Source of the DNA: Opitutales bacterium
GTDB taxonomy: Bacteria; Verrucomicrobiota; Verrucomicrobiia; Opitutales; Intestinicryptomonadaceae
Assembly: GCA_015061945.1 (NCBI GenBank)
Contig: SUVP01000004.1
Location: 244,094 to 308,093 of the forward strand
Length of the DNA stretch: 64,000 nucleotides
Reading direction: 5' to 3'
The notes under the pieces are model-generated. The model had not been told where the DNA came from and did no database searches. It saw nothing but the letters and a program-made list of their open reading frames with translations. Every line of letters begins with the position of its first letter. The stretch's first letter is position 1. Both the position numbers and the translations under genes were made by a program. Below are positions 26,751-36,013 of the stretch, one piece after another.

Positions 26751-28331
26751 TTATTTTCCTCGTTTAGTTTTGTTAAAAAATGAATACGCTGGTAAACCTG
26801 TTTCGTCATACAACGATACTAATGGTTTCGCCCAGGGCGTGTATAAATAACGTACACCAGAAATTTTTGCGGATTTTTCTGGAGCGACAAGCACTACACT
26901 CTTGCCTTGTATTTCGGCAGTTGCCGGAGTTATCCAGTTGCCGTCGACACAAATTTCAAATCCTCGTGGCTTACCTTTAAATGCGAGTCGTCCGTCGGTA
27001 TTAAATTTAACAACCGCACTATTCTCGTTGTAAGATACGCTTGAAAGCTTTGGTGCATTCGCACGCACATCTTTGAATTTGTAGACGTTTGCCAAGGCGA
27101 GTTTTGCGAGTCTTTCGGCGACAGGCAGTTTATCATTTGGGTGAATATCATTTTTTTCGCCCGTATCGGTTGTTGTCGCCATATAAACATTCTTCGTTGA
27201 ATCGGCAACAGCCTGTTGTTTGAGGCGTATTTTATGCCACGTCTTACCGCTATACGACGGCAACTCGACAAACAAAAACGGCATATCGGGCTTGTTAAAT
27301 TCTTTACGCCATACTTCGATAAAACCTTTAAAATATGTTTGGAATGCATCAACAAATTGAGAATCCGACTCACCTTGATACCAAATTATTCCACGTGCCG
27401 TAAAATCTTTGATTGGATATATTCTGATGTTATAAAGCAAAACTGGCGACGTACGTTTGTCGGGAGAATCTTTCCACGGACGCATTTCTTTTGCAACGGT
27501 CCATGCAGGCGGAATTTTTTTTCCTTCGGCTTTTGCTTTTGCGACTCTCGCAGGATATGTTCGCACTTTCTCTTCAAACTTTGCAAGTTCCTTTTGGTAA
27601 TCGTAAGCTTTCAATCTTCTTTCAAAATTTTTTTTGGGAACTTCAAAAGCTGGATTTTTTTCAAAATCATTGCGTGGAATCCAAGCAGTCATTGTTGTAC
27701 CTGGGATTGCAGTGTAGATGATTGCTACTGGCACATTGAGTTTTTTTGCGACTTCACGAGCAAAAATATATGGAACTGCCTTAAAAGAATATTGAGCATT
27801 TGTAGGCGAACACACAAGCCAACGACATCCCTTTTGAACATCATCGAGAGAATCTTTACCAAGACCATTTATACTATTCATTGGTGGCTGATACCCCTGA
27901 TCAAAATATCTAATCAATGAATTATTTGCATTTGCGATTATTTCTTTTGAGTCTTTGACGCCCGTCAAGCCAAAAGCCATATTGCTTTGTCCGCCTGCAA
28001 TCCAAACTTCGCCAACGAGAATATTTTTAATAGTCTTGCCGAGTACACCGTTTTCAAAAATACGCATTTCACGACCTTGCGTAGAGGCTTTCATCGGATT
28101 GAGCGACAATTTCCAGCGACCATTTTTGTCGGCAATAGCAGATACTTTTTGCCCTGCAAATTCTACATCTACTTTTGCGTTTGCATCTGCCCAGCCCCAT
28201 ATATTGACTTTTTCTTCACGCTGAAGAATCATTGAATTTGAAAATATCCTTGGCATACGCAACTCTGCAAAACAGTCGCAAACAAACATTGCCAATGACA
28301 ATACAAATAATTTTACAATTTTTATGTGCAT
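26751..28331 (-). CDS. Secreted sialate O-acetylesterase-family protein, paralog 7 (first gene of the operon)
   Basis: 526 residues from the ATG at 28331; the frame is open 14 codons further but only this start gives a signal peptide (LFVLSLAMFVCDCFA). Family members remove O-acetyl groups from sialic acids or other glycans in the periplasm or outside. Nucleophile Ser116 in GGQSNMAF, then WYQGESDS and DIHPNDK. It is the most distant of the seven (STQGREMRIFENG, no KNHQQ or KNPQE), so it may be the ancestral gene. All seven lie head to tail with gaps of 0-8 bp and form one operon. Confidence 0.9.
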   Translation of the reverse strand: MHIKIVKLFVLSLAMFVCDCFAELRMPRIFSNSMILQREEKVNIWGWADANAKVDVEFAGQKVSAIADKNGRWKLSLNPMKASTQGREMRIFENGVLGKTIKNILVGEVWIAGGQSNMAFGLTGVKDSKEIIANANNSLIRYFDQGYQPPMNSINGLGKDSLDDVQKGCRWLVCSPTNAQYSFKAVPYIFAREVAKKLNVPVAIIYTAIPGTTMTAWIPRNDFEKNPAFEVPKKNFERRLKAYDYQKELAKFEEKVRTYPARVAKAKAEGKKIPPAWTVAKEMRPWKDSPDKRTSPVLLYNIRIYPIKDFTARGIIWYQGESDSQFVDAFQTYFKGFIEVWRKEFNKPDMPFLFVELPSYSGKTWHKIRLKQQAVADSTKNVYMATTTDTGEKNDIHPNDKLPVAERLAKLALANVYKFKDVRANAPKLSSVSYNENSAVVKFNTDGRLAFKGKPRGFEICVDGNWITPATAEIQGKSVVLVAPEKSAKISGVRYLYTPWAKPLVSLYDETGLPAYSFFNKTKRGK

Positions 28332-28410
28332 ATTTTTTGTGAAACTACAATCTTGCAGACGAAGAAAAACCACCTCTGCCTACAATGAAACGCTAAAGAA
28401 TTAGCAAAAA

Positions 28411-28438
28411 TTGTCAAACTCTCTTTTAGCTTGATACA
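28411..28438. promoter_or_regulatory. Divergent promoter region between the esterase operon and the tlyA operon
   Basis: Plus strand: TTGTCA (28411-28416), 16 bp, GATACA (28433-28438). Minus strand: a perfect TTGACA on 28412-28417, sharing the same bases, which could serve the esterase operon although I see no good -10 box for it. Because the plus promoter covers a TTG at 28431, the gene downstream probably starts at the ATG at 28467. Confidence 0.45.
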
Positions 28439-28466
28439 TTTGAGATTTTTCCGATTATTTACAGCG

Positions 28467-28745
28467 ATGATTATCGACGAACAGAAAGTTATAAAAAAAT
28501 CAAAATCGTACTCGAAAGGCTACAAAGGTATGATGCCGTCTTTCGACAGAAGCTCGCAAAAAAATAATAAAATGCGTGATATACAAATTGCGATAAATGT
28601 TGCAATAGTACTATCATTTCTTGCGGGCTTGATTGCGTTGATTTATACTCTCGTTTCTGAAGGAGCAACTGCTGTCGAAAGAATCACCGACCAGTCGAAA
28701 CAACCTACTCAATATTTAGAAGTAACCTTTAAACCTAAAAAATAA
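28467..28745 (+). CDS. Small single-pass membrane protein
   Basis: 92 residues from the ATG at 28467; a TTG at 28431 would add 12 residues but lies in the likely promoter. The N-terminal half is basic and polar (KKSKSYSKGYKGMMPSF), followed by one membrane helix (IAINVAIVLSFLAGLIALIYTLV) and a short outer tail. No family recognised. The stop TAA is directly followed by the tlyA ATG, so the two are co-translated. Confidence 0.55.
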   Translation: MIIDEQKVIKKSKSYSKGYKGMMPSFDRSSQKNNKMRDIQIAINVAIVLSFLAGLIALIYTLVSEGATAVERITDQSKQPTQYLEVTFKPKK

Positions 28746-29492
28746 ATGAGCCGTGCTGACGAACTTTTATTCTTGCGTGGACTTGTCGAAAGTCGGACTA
28801 AGGCACGAGCTCTAATCGAAGAAGGTAAAGTTTTTGTCGATGGAAAACTTATCGACAAACCATCACGAAAGCTCCCTGACGATGCCAACATATCTATTGC
28901 CGACAACTGTGCGTCGACACGTTTCGTATCACGGGCTGGCCTCAAATTAGAAGCGTTCCTCGATGCGTTCAATATCGACTTAACAAATGCACATATTCTC
29001 GACGCCGGTGCGTCAACTGGTGGATTCACCGATTGTGCGTTGTCGCGTGGTGCAACGCTCGCATATTGCGTAGATGTGGGCATAGGGCAACTCCACAAAA
29101 AACTTCTCGACGACTTGCGTGTGAAAAATTTTGAAAAGACCGATATTCGAGACGTGTCCCCAGAATTTCTCGAGCATCCGCCATTCGATTTTATCTGTGC
29201 AGACCTCTCATTTATTTCTCTCGAAAAAGTATTTGATATACTTTGGAATTGCCTGAAAATTAACGGAGAAATTGTGTGCTTGGTAAAACCACAATTTGAA
29301 ACCGATCCAGCAATTATGCGAAGAAACAAAGGTGTTATCCGAGACGATTCCACTCGCACTCAAGCTCTCGATAAAATTAAAAATTTTATATCCGAAAATT
29401 TTTCAACTGCCAAATTTATTGGCGAAATTCAATCTCCTATAAAAGGTGGAGACGGCAATATCGAGTACTTAATCGGATATAAAAAAATTTAA
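28746..29492 (+). CDS. tlyA: TlyA-family rRNA 2'-O-methyltransferase
   Basis: 248 residues. An S4 RNA-binding domain (about 3-60, LVESRTKARALIEEGKVFVDG) is followed by an FtsJ-like Rossmann domain: LDAGASTGGFTDC is the SAM site and the catalytic Lys lies in LVKPQFE. TlyA proteins methylate 16S and/or 23S rRNA; the older name hemolysin A is misleading. A terminator follows within a few bases. Confidence 0.92.
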   Translation: MSRADELLFLRGLVESRTKARALIEEGKVFVDGKLIDKPSRKLPDDANISIADNCASTRFVSRAGLKLEAFLDAFNIDLTNAHILDAGASTGGFTDCALSRGATLAYCVDVGIGQLHKKLLDDLRVKNFEKTDIRDVSPEFLEHPPFDFICADLSFISLEKVFDILWNCLKINGEIVCLVKPQFETDPAIMRRNKGVIRDDSTRTQALDKIKNFISENFSTAKFIGEIQSPIKGGDGNIEYLIGYKKI

Positions 29493-29494
29493 AA

Positions 29495-29530
29495 TAAAAA
29501 AGGACACACAAATTTGTGCGTCCTTTTTTG
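29495..29530. terminator. Bidirectional terminator between tlyA and rhaB
   Basis: AAAAAGGAC-a-CACAAA directly followed by TTTGTG-c-GTCCTTTTTT (about 29496-29529). A-run on the left and T-run on the right serve both converging genes. Confidence 0.85.
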
Positions 29531-29546
29531 TAGTTGTCCGAAAACC

Positions 29547-31019
29547 TTATTTTGCCGACGCAAAACGCTCACGGGCTTCTGCCCACATTTGCGATTCCGC
29601 CTTGCATGGTTCAAATATTTTTGGTTCGCAACTTGCCGATATTATTGCACGGGCTTCTGCCAAGTTAGATACAACTCCGTCGGCTTTCATTTGCATCATC
29701 GTGTTGCCGAGAGCAGTTGATTCAGTTGGTCCTGCGAGAACAACTCTACCTGTCGCATTTGCCGTAAATTGATTGAGCATTGCGTCTCGAGAACCACCAC
29801 CCATAACATTGATTTCAGAAACGTTTACGCCCGTCAATTTTTCGATTGTATTGAATACATACGCATATTTAAGTGCGATACTTTCTTGAATTGTACGGAA
29901 AATTTGTCCATGCGTTTCAGGAACTGGCAAGCCTTTGTTTTTCGCATAATTTGCAATAGCTTGTGGCATATCTTCAGGCATAACAAAGTCGGGAGCATCG
30001 GGATCGATAATTGTTCGCATAGGTTCAATTGTTGATGCTTCGGCTTCGAGCTCGGCGTATGATTTGTCGATTCCTTTCGCTTTCCAAACTTCTTTTGATT
30101 TTTGGACAAGCCACATTCCTGTTACATTTTTCAAGAATCTAATTGTATTTTCTGCACCAACCTCGTTTGTGAAATTTTCAGCAAACGATGCATCAGTTGC
30201 AACAGGCGATTTCAATTCTACACCAGGCAAAGACCACGTCCCACTGTTAATGTATGCCGCAAGCGATGTTCTTGCCGGAGTCGCCGCAACTGCCGACGCA
30301 GTGTCGTGGCTGGCAACTGCAACAACTTTCAAGTCGCCCAACTCTGCACGGAGTTCTTCACGAACAAGACCGATTACATCGCCACATTCTGCAAAACCAT
30401 TTTTGAAAATGTCTTCCGGAGCACCAATTTTCGCGATAATTTCATCCGACCAATCACGCTTGAACGGATTGTACATTTGCGTTGTCGACGCATTTGTACG
30501 CTCGTTAACCTTTACGCCTGTGAGCATAAATGCGAGCAAGTCGGGCATCATCAAAAAGCTTTTTGCTTTGCCGATATTTCCGCCTTTTTCAACTTCAGAA
30601 GCGATTTGGAAAATCGTGTTAAAGAACATAAACTGAATGCCAGTTTGTTCGTAAATATCTTTCTTTGAAATTTTCGCAAACACGCTATCCATCATACCGT
30701 CTGTGCGAGAATCTCGATAGATATAAGGCATATTCAAAAGGTTGTCAGATTCATCCAACAAACCATAGTCCACACCCCAAGTGTCGATACCGAGCGACAC
30801 AATGGCATCGCCATAAATTGAGCGTGCTTTTTTTACTGCCGAAACAATCTCATTGAAGATTGCTTGAACATCCCAATGATACGAATTGCCGACCTTTACA
30901 GGTGCACTTGCCCAACGTGAGACTTCTTCAAGTTGGATTGTTTTTGAATCGAAAACAGCCGCCATCAAACGACCACTTCCAGCACCTAAATCAACTGCAA
31001 GATATACTTTGTTTGCCAT
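29547..31019 (-). CDS. rhaB: Rhamnulokinase-type FGGY sugar kinase
   Basis: 490 residues, two actin-like FGGY halves. N-terminal phosphate loop DLGAGSGRLMA, the GIDTWGVDYGLLD stretch typical of rhamnulokinase, the DTASAVAATPA loop, and VMGGGSRDAMLNQFTANATG near the end. It phosphorylates L-rhamnulose or a related ketodeoxysugar such as L-fuculose. The GH42-like gene ends 27 bp upstream on the same strand, so they form a two-gene operon for deoxysugar-containing glycans. No rhamnose isomerase or aldolase gene is nearby, so the substrate is not certain. Confidence 0.87.
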   Translation of the reverse strand: MANKVYLAVDLGAGSGRLMAAVFDSKTIQLEEVSRWASAPVKVGNSYHWDVQAIFNEIVSAVKKARSIYGDAIVSLGIDTWGVDYGLLDESDNLLNMPYIYRDSRTDGMMDSVFAKISKKDIYEQTGIQFMFFNTIFQIASEVEKGGNIGKAKSFLMMPDLLAFMLTGVKVNERTNASTTQMYNPFKRDWSDEIIAKIGAPEDIFKNGFAECGDVIGLVREELRAELGDLKVVAVASHDTASAVAATPARTSLAAYINSGTWSLPGVELKSPVATDASFAENFTNEVGAENTIRFLKNVTGMWLVQKSKEVWKAKGIDKSYAELEAEASTIEPMRTIIDPDAPDFVMPEDMPQAIANYAKNKGLPVPETHGQIFRTIQESIALKYAYVFNTIEKLTGVNVSEINVMGGGSRDAMLNQFTANATGRVVLAGPTESTALGNTMMQMKADGVVSNLAEARAIISASCEPKIFEPCKAESQMWAEARERFASAK

Positions 31020-31046
31020 AATTCTAATTTTTAATTGGTTATTATT

Positions 31047-32948
31047 TTATTCAAAAAGTTCAAAAAGTGCAGTGTCGGGCGTTGCAAATTCATACTCGAA
31101 ACTATCGGTATTTTGCCCGACAACTTTGTTTGTGTAAACTTCAACAATCTTTGAATATTTCTTTGCAAGCGACACTTTTTTCTTTCCGCCATCTGCAACG
31201 TGAATCGCAACAAGCTTGTCATTTGCGTACACTGGTGCGTAATCTTCTATGTAAATTTTTACATTTGCCGATTTCGCAACTTCTCGCAAAACTTGTGGTG
31301 TTGCATCGGTATATTCGCAAATATAAGCACGCTTGTGGTCGTCGTATTGTTTATAGTTTACGCCTTTTGTTTTGTAATCAAAACCTGTCAATTCTTTCAC
31401 ACGCAACACATCAAGAGTCTTGCCGTCGGATATTCCCGAAGCCCCCATAAATAGTGCCGTTGCTCCATTTGCAAATACATACTTTTCCAAAATAGCTTTA
31501 CGCTCTGCGGTCAAGTGGAACATCGCAGGAAAAATGAACAACTTGATTTTACTCATATCGCATTTACCGATATCGTTGAAAGAATAAACCTCAAACGGAG
31601 CACCCAAATTATTGAGTTTTGTACGCATATTCACAAAGAGTTCTTTGCACTTTTTGTTGTTATCGTTGACATACACTGCACTTTGCGGATCGACAACCAA
31701 CGCCACTTCTGCCTGACTTTTTGCAGATATATTTGCGTATTTATCCCAAAGTTTTTTGCTTTGCCCAATGACTTTCATCGTCTCTGACGGAGTGAAAAAT
31801 CCGCCCCACATATCAAAACACCAAAGCGATGTTTGGTTGACAATCGTCAACGCAAATTCACGCTTCAATCCAGCGTCAACTTCTGCCTGATTCTTCCATG
31901 GAGAATTAAAGCCTGCCACATTTAAACTCGGATTCGGATTACGAGTCGTTGGCGTGCGGTGATCAATCTCGTGCAACCACCCTTTCCCACTTCTCAAACG
32001 AGAGCCGTTTGGACACATAAATCCACTGCCTTGCCCCATTTTTCTATCATAATACGTTCCTGGGGAAACAAAGAAATCAATGTTAGGCGATGAGAAAATT
32101 CTTTCATAACTCAAGTGTCCTGCCGACACCATTCGACCTTTTGTCAACTGCAAAATGTAGCCGAAAAACATCCCGATTTGCTTATCTTTCGAGATTCTCG
32201 CACGAACTGTCGATGCAAATTCTTCAATCGTATCGGCGATAATATCGCTCGAGAACGTGCAGTAATCGATAATATCCGATTCAGACTGTGGATCGCGTAT
32301 AAAATCTTCAAACGATGCCTTTGTGATTCGCTCAAACAATGGAACTTCTACAACTGGCTTACTATGTTTTTTCAACCACCTTTTCCACGCAAATGTCTTA
32401 AACTTTCCAGCAAAATAATGGCTGTAATCCATCCACTCATCCGTCTGACCACACGCCATTAAGTATGCCTTAATTCTATCGCCATACTTCTTTTCCGTAT
32501 GTTCGACAAACGCTTTTAAATAATTCGACACTGCCTTACGCCAATCGGGATTCGCAACAGCATTTGAAAGCTGTGTGAAACTATCGCTTTCCATAGACTG
32601 ATTTCTCAACGCAAGCTGACGTGTCATCCAAAGTGGACTATTCAAGTCTATTATACATACAAATTTTACATTCGGATTCGCCTTGATTATATCATCAAAT
32701 TGCTTATCCAAATTTTCCCACTTATATTGATCAAACCATATCCAATTATTCGGATAGCGACTATATTGGTCGCCAAGCGAGTTCGCCGTATTGCCTGGAA
32801 GAAATGCGACCATATCAACCCCAGCTTTCGCAAAATCCTTCATCGTCTCAAACTCAGGATTAAACGATCGATATGTAAAGTATTTCTCACCGCCAAACGA
32901 CATCAAAACTGACATCGCAAATATTATACCCGCTACTACAAACTTCAT
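31047..32948 (-). CDS. Secreted GH42-like (clan GH-A) glycoside hydrolase
   Basis: 633 residues from the ATG at 32948, chosen over an upstream start because it gives a signal peptide (VVAGIIFAMSVLMSFGG). A TIM-barrel-like part (about 25-400) has a candidate acid/base Glu in GQTDEWMDY, followed by a YC/WL-type helix (FAWKRWLKKH), and a candidate nucleophile Glu in GWLHEIDHR. A flavodoxin-like domain like the GH42 trimerisation domain follows (AEVALVVDPQSAVYV). Most likely a beta-galactosidase-type enzyme; the exact family needs a search. Confidence 0.7.
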   Translation of the reverse strand: MKFVVAGIIFAMSVLMSFGGEKYFTYRSFNPEFETMKDFAKAGVDMVAFLPGNTANSLGDQYSRYPNNWIWFDQYKWENLDKQFDDIIKANPNVKFVCIIDLNSPLWMTRQLALRNQSMESDSFTQLSNAVANPDWRKAVSNYLKAFVEHTEKKYGDRIKAYLMACGQTDEWMDYSHYFAGKFKTFAWKRWLKKHSKPVVEVPLFERITKASFEDFIRDPQSESDIIDYCTFSSDIIADTIEEFASTVRARISKDKQIGMFFGYILQLTKGRMVSAGHLSYERIFSSPNIDFFVSPGTYYDRKMGQGSGFMCPNGSRLRSGKGWLHEIDHRTPTTRNPNPSLNVAGFNSPWKNQAEVDAGLKREFALTIVNQTSLWCFDMWGGFFTPSETMKVIGQSKKLWDKYANISAKSQAEVALVVDPQSAVYVNDNNKKCKELFVNMRTKLNNLGAPFEVYSFNDIGKCDMSKIKLFIFPAMFHLTAERKAILEKYVFANGATALFMGASGISDGKTLDVLRVKELTGFDYKTKGVNYKQYDDHKRAYICEYTDATPQVLREVAKSANVKIYIEDYAPVYANDKLVAIHVADGGKKKVSLAKKYSKIVEVYTNKVVGQNTDSFEYEFATPDTALFELFE

Positions 32949-33019
32949 ACTTATTTTACCTAAAAAATTAACCTTTTCCAAATCAAAACTTTTACTCAAA
33001 ATCCCACTCAAGTCAATCT

Positions 33020-33118
33020 TTTATATGACCGATAGTCGATTGTCGTAGGCAATATTGCCTGCTAGTTATGGGTTGCCGATTTTACAGAAAATCCACTAAC
33101 ACTTTGGTGGATTTTCGG
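33020..33118 (+). repeat. Bipartite intergenic repeat, copy C, with terminator
   Basis: TATATGACCGATAGTCGATT, a weak hairpin (ATTGTC...GGCAAT), then GGGTTGCCGATTTTACAG, then terminator GAAAATCCAC/GTGGATTTTC (33087-33116). Same block order as copies A, B and D. It lies upstream of the GH42-like gene and, in the opposite direction, after exuT. Confidence 0.65.
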
Positions 33119-33182
33119 GTAGTGTTTGAGACAAATGTTTTAATATTACGCAGAAAGTTGATATTTCCTTTGAAAACTAAAA

Positions 33183-33283
33183 CGAAAAACTCTCCAACGC
33201 TTTGGAGAGTTTTCACTAAAATCCGGCAATGAGTTTCAAAGGACGATTGCGTTAGCAATGTCCGCCGATACCCGTCAAACAAA
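33183..33283 (-). repeat. Bipartite intergenic repeat, copy D, with terminator
   Basis: Inverted relative to copy C and 65 bp from it. On the minus strand it runs GACGGGTATCGGCGGACATT, hairpin ATTGC-taac-GCAAT, TCCTTTGAAAC, then terminator AAAACTCTCCAA/TTGGAGAGTTTT (33186-33213). It follows the exuT stop directly. Copies B and D share the block CGGACATTGCT-ACGCAATCGTCC almost base for base. Confidence 0.7.
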
Positions 33284-34576
33284 TTAATTCATTTTTGGGA
33301 GACGTGGTGAGATTGCGTGCATAAGGGCTGTTGCGAGGAGATACGCCATTGATGCGAACGCAAAAATGAGAGTATAGTTGTTGTTTGTTGCGTCGAGAAT
33401 ATATCCGATACATTTTGAAAGCACGAGAGCACCGACTGCCGCACAAGTTGTACCCAAACCAGTGATAGATGCGATAGTATTTTTGGGAGCTACATCGCCA
33501 ACAACTGAGTAGAGGTTTGCAGAGTATCCTTGGTGAGCAGCACCTGCGAAGCCGACGAGGATAGCAACTACCCATGGGCTACTTGTCAACGGAGCAAAGA
33601 ATACAGGGCAAACAAAGAGTGCACAAATAAACAACCCCATTTTGCGTGAGAAATTCAGCGATTTTCCCATCGCAATCAACTTTGATGAAATCCAACCGCC
33701 TGCGACGCTACCGAAGCCTGCCATCAAATAGATAGTTGCCAAGAGAGGCGTTTGATCTTTAACAGGCATATCAAATTTTGCGTGGAGAAAGCTTGGCATC
33801 CAGAAAAGATAGAACCACCAAATTGGCGAGGTCATAAACATACCGACCGAGAACGCACGAACTTGTGGATATTTGAGCAATGAAATCCAAGGAATTTTCT
33901 TTTGTTCGGTATCGCCTTGTCCGGCTGGATCCTTCTTGATGTAATCGAGTTCTGCTTGAGAAATGAATTTTGATTTTTCGGGAGTTGTATAGAATATCAA
34001 CCAAAAGAAAATCCACGCAACTCCGATAATACCGAGAGTTACGAACGACATTCTCCAACCTAATTGAAGTGCCAAAAGTGGAACGATAATCGGAGCGACA
34101 ACCGCACCGATATTACTGCCCGTATTGAACAATCCAGTAGCCAACGCTACTTCTTTGCGAGGGAACCAAGTTGAGACAGAACGAATCGCCGCTGGAAAGT
34201 TTCCGCCTTCAAAAATACCCAAACCTACACGAGCAACCATAAAGCCCATTGCACTTGTTATAGTTAAGCCCCAAATATCAAAAGGATGAACGAGTCCGTG
34301 TACGGCGGTTGCGACACTCCAAAAGAATGCGACAGTTACCATACCCCAGCGAACTCCTATTTTATCGATGAGCATACCCATCAACACAGAGCCGATTGCG
34401 TATGCAATTTGGAACGCTGCCACGATATTTGAGTAGTCTACTTCCGACCACTTAAATTCTTCGGCAAGTTCTGGTTTCAGCAAGCCGATAATCTGTCTAT
34501 CCATATAGTTAATTGCGGTGATTGCGAACAACAACGCACAGATTATCCATCTAAAATATCCGACTTTAGTTTTCAT
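33284..34576 (-). CDS. exuT: Hexuronate MFS transporter (ExuT-like)
   Basis: 430 residues, twelve predicted membrane segments. N-terminal ITAINYMDRQIIGLLKPEL and the loop GMLIDKIGVRWGM mark the anion:cation symporter branch of the MFS to which ExuT belongs. It would take up glucuronate and/or galacturonate with protons. It begins 5 bp after uxaC, so both are co-transcribed, which supports the substrate call. Confidence 0.88.
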   Translation of the reverse strand: MKTKVGYFRWIICALLFAITAINYMDRQIIGLLKPELAEEFKWSEVDYSNIVAAFQIAYAIGSVLMGMLIDKIGVRWGMVTVAFFWSVATAVHGLVHPFDIWGLTITSAMGFMVARVGLGIFEGGNFPAAIRSVSTWFPRKEVALATGLFNTGSNIGAVVAPIIVPLLALQLGWRMSFVTLGIIGVAWIFFWLIFYTTPEKSKFISQAELDYIKKDPAGQGDTEQKKIPWISLLKYPQVRAFSVGMFMTSPIWWFYLFWMPSFLHAKFDMPVKDQTPLLATIYLMAGFGSVAGGWISSKLIAMGKSLNFSRKMGLFICALFVCPVFFAPLTSSPWVVAILVGFAGAAHQGYSANLYSVVGDVAPKNTIASITGLGTTCAAVGALVLSKCIGYILDATNNNYTLIFAFASMAYLLATALMHAISPRLPKMN

Positions 34577-34581
34577 ATAAT

Positions 34582-35991
34582 TTAGAATTTAAAATATTTT
34601 TTTGCGTTTTGGTAAGATACACGAACAACGACATCGCCAACGAGTTCGATATCGTCAGGCAATTCTCCACCTTCTATTTCATTGCCGAGAATTTGGCAAA
34701 GTATTCTACGGAAATATTCATGGCGTGGGTACGACAAGAACGAACGTGAATCTGTAACCATACCGACAAAATTTGCAAGAACCGACAACTGCGAAAGTGC
34801 TTCGAGTTGATTTTTAATACCGTTGCTTTGGTCGAGGAACCACCAGCCCGAGCCGATTTGCAATTTACCTTCGCAAGTTGCGTCTTGAAAATTGCCGAGC
34901 ATTGTTGCCAAAACTTCGTTATCTTTTGGATGCAAGTTGTAAAGAATAGTTCTGCCGAGTTCACCACGTTGATCGAGCATATCGAGATGTTTTGAAAGTG
35001 CCGTTGCAAAATTGAATTCGCCGATTGAGTCAAAGCCAGTGTCGGGACCGAGCAATTTAAACATCTTCGAGTTATTGTTGCGAAGAGCACCAATGTGCAT
35101 TTGGCGAGTCCAGCCCGAGCGAGCATCCATAGCACCACATTCCAAGAGAACTGCCGATTTAAACTTTTCGACTTCATCAACAGTTGGGACATTGCCCGAC
35201 AAAACTTTTGCGAGAATTGCGTCGAGTTCAGATTCTGTCGTTTGTGCAAAGAACACAGTATCGATTCCGTTATCAGAGAGTTTGCAACCGACAGAATCAA
35301 AGTAATCGTGGCGTTGTTGTAATGCGTTAATTAGATCTTGATATTTTGAAATTTCAATTCCCGAGACTTGTGAAAGTGTTGCGATATAATCTTTATAAGC
35401 TTGTGGATTATCGATTGCGTGTGCCTTGTCGGGACGGAATGTCGGCAACACTTTAATTTCAAAATTTTCTTCTTTTAATTTTTTGTGAGCCGAAAGGTCT
35501 GATATGGGGTCGTCAGTCGTACATACGGCTTCAACGCCAGAACGTTTCATACATTCGCGAGCAGTGAGACCACCTTGCAGAACGGCATTTGCACGTTCCC
35601 AAACTTCGTCAGCTGTTTTTGGCGAAAGGAGGATGTCGTCTATACCGAAGAAGCGAGCCATTTCCAAATGAGTCCAATGGTAGATTGGGTTGCGTAAAAG
35701 ACGTGGCATTGTTTCGGCAAATTTGTCAAATTTTTCTTTGTCGGTAGTATCTTTGCCTGTACAGAATTTTTCATCTATACCGTTGCTACGCATAGCACGC
35801 CATTTGTAGTGGTCGCCCCCAAGCCACACTTGTGCGACATTATCCCACTTTTTATCCATAAGAATTTCGTTTGGGTCGAGGTGGCAGTGGAAGTCGATAA
35901 TCGGGGCGTTTTTGGCGTATTTGTCAAAAAGTTCCTGCGAGTATTTGTTCTTCAGAAGAAATGAATCGTTAATAAATTTTTTCATTATCAT
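34582..35991 (-). CDS. uxaC: Glucuronate (uronate) isomerase
   Basis: 469 residues, the usual length. Metal-binding HCHLDP near residue 36, the SGVEAVCTTDDP block, the MDARSGWTRQMHIGALRNNN block and DSRSFLSYPRHEYFRR near the end are family signatures. It turns D-glucuronate to D-fructuronate and D-galacturonate to D-tagaturonate. First gene of the uxaC-exuT operon, divergent from a GntR-type regulator. UxuA/UxuB-type enzymes and KDG kinase, needed to reach Eda, are not in the window. Confidence 0.95.
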   Translation of the reverse strand: MIMKKFINDSFLLKNKYSQELFDKYAKNAPIIDFHCHLDPNEILMDKKWDNVAQVWLGGDHYKWRAMRSNGIDEKFCTGKDTTDKEKFDKFAETMPRLLRNPIYHWTHLEMARFFGIDDILLSPKTADEVWERANAVLQGGLTARECMKRSGVEAVCTTDDPISDLSAHKKLKEENFEIKVLPTFRPDKAHAIDNPQAYKDYIATLSQVSGIEISKYQDLINALQQRHDYFDSVGCKLSDNGIDTVFFAQTTESELDAILAKVLSGNVPTVDEVEKFKSAVLLECGAMDARSGWTRQMHIGALRNNNSKMFKLLGPDTGFDSIGEFNFATALSKHLDMLDQRGELGRTILYNLHPKDNEVLATMLGNFQDATCEGKLQIGSGWWFLDQSNGIKNQLEALSQLSVLANFVGMVTDSRSFLSYPRHEYFRRILCQILGNEIEGGELPDDIELVGDVVVRVSYQNAKKYFKF

Positions 35992-36013
35992 TAAGTAGTT
36001 TTAGAAAATTCGA

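Noticed and set aside
27216..27920. 234-codon open frame antisense to esterase paralog 7
   Set aside because: It lies fully inside a well-supported gene on the other strand, has no family pattern, is Cys/Phe-rich as expected of an antisense shadow, and lacks a ribosome site.
30064..30668. Two overlapping frames of about 190 codons antisense to rhaB
   Set aside because: Both are opposite a clear kinase gene with intact motifs; antisense shadows in two frames at once are typical of codon bias.
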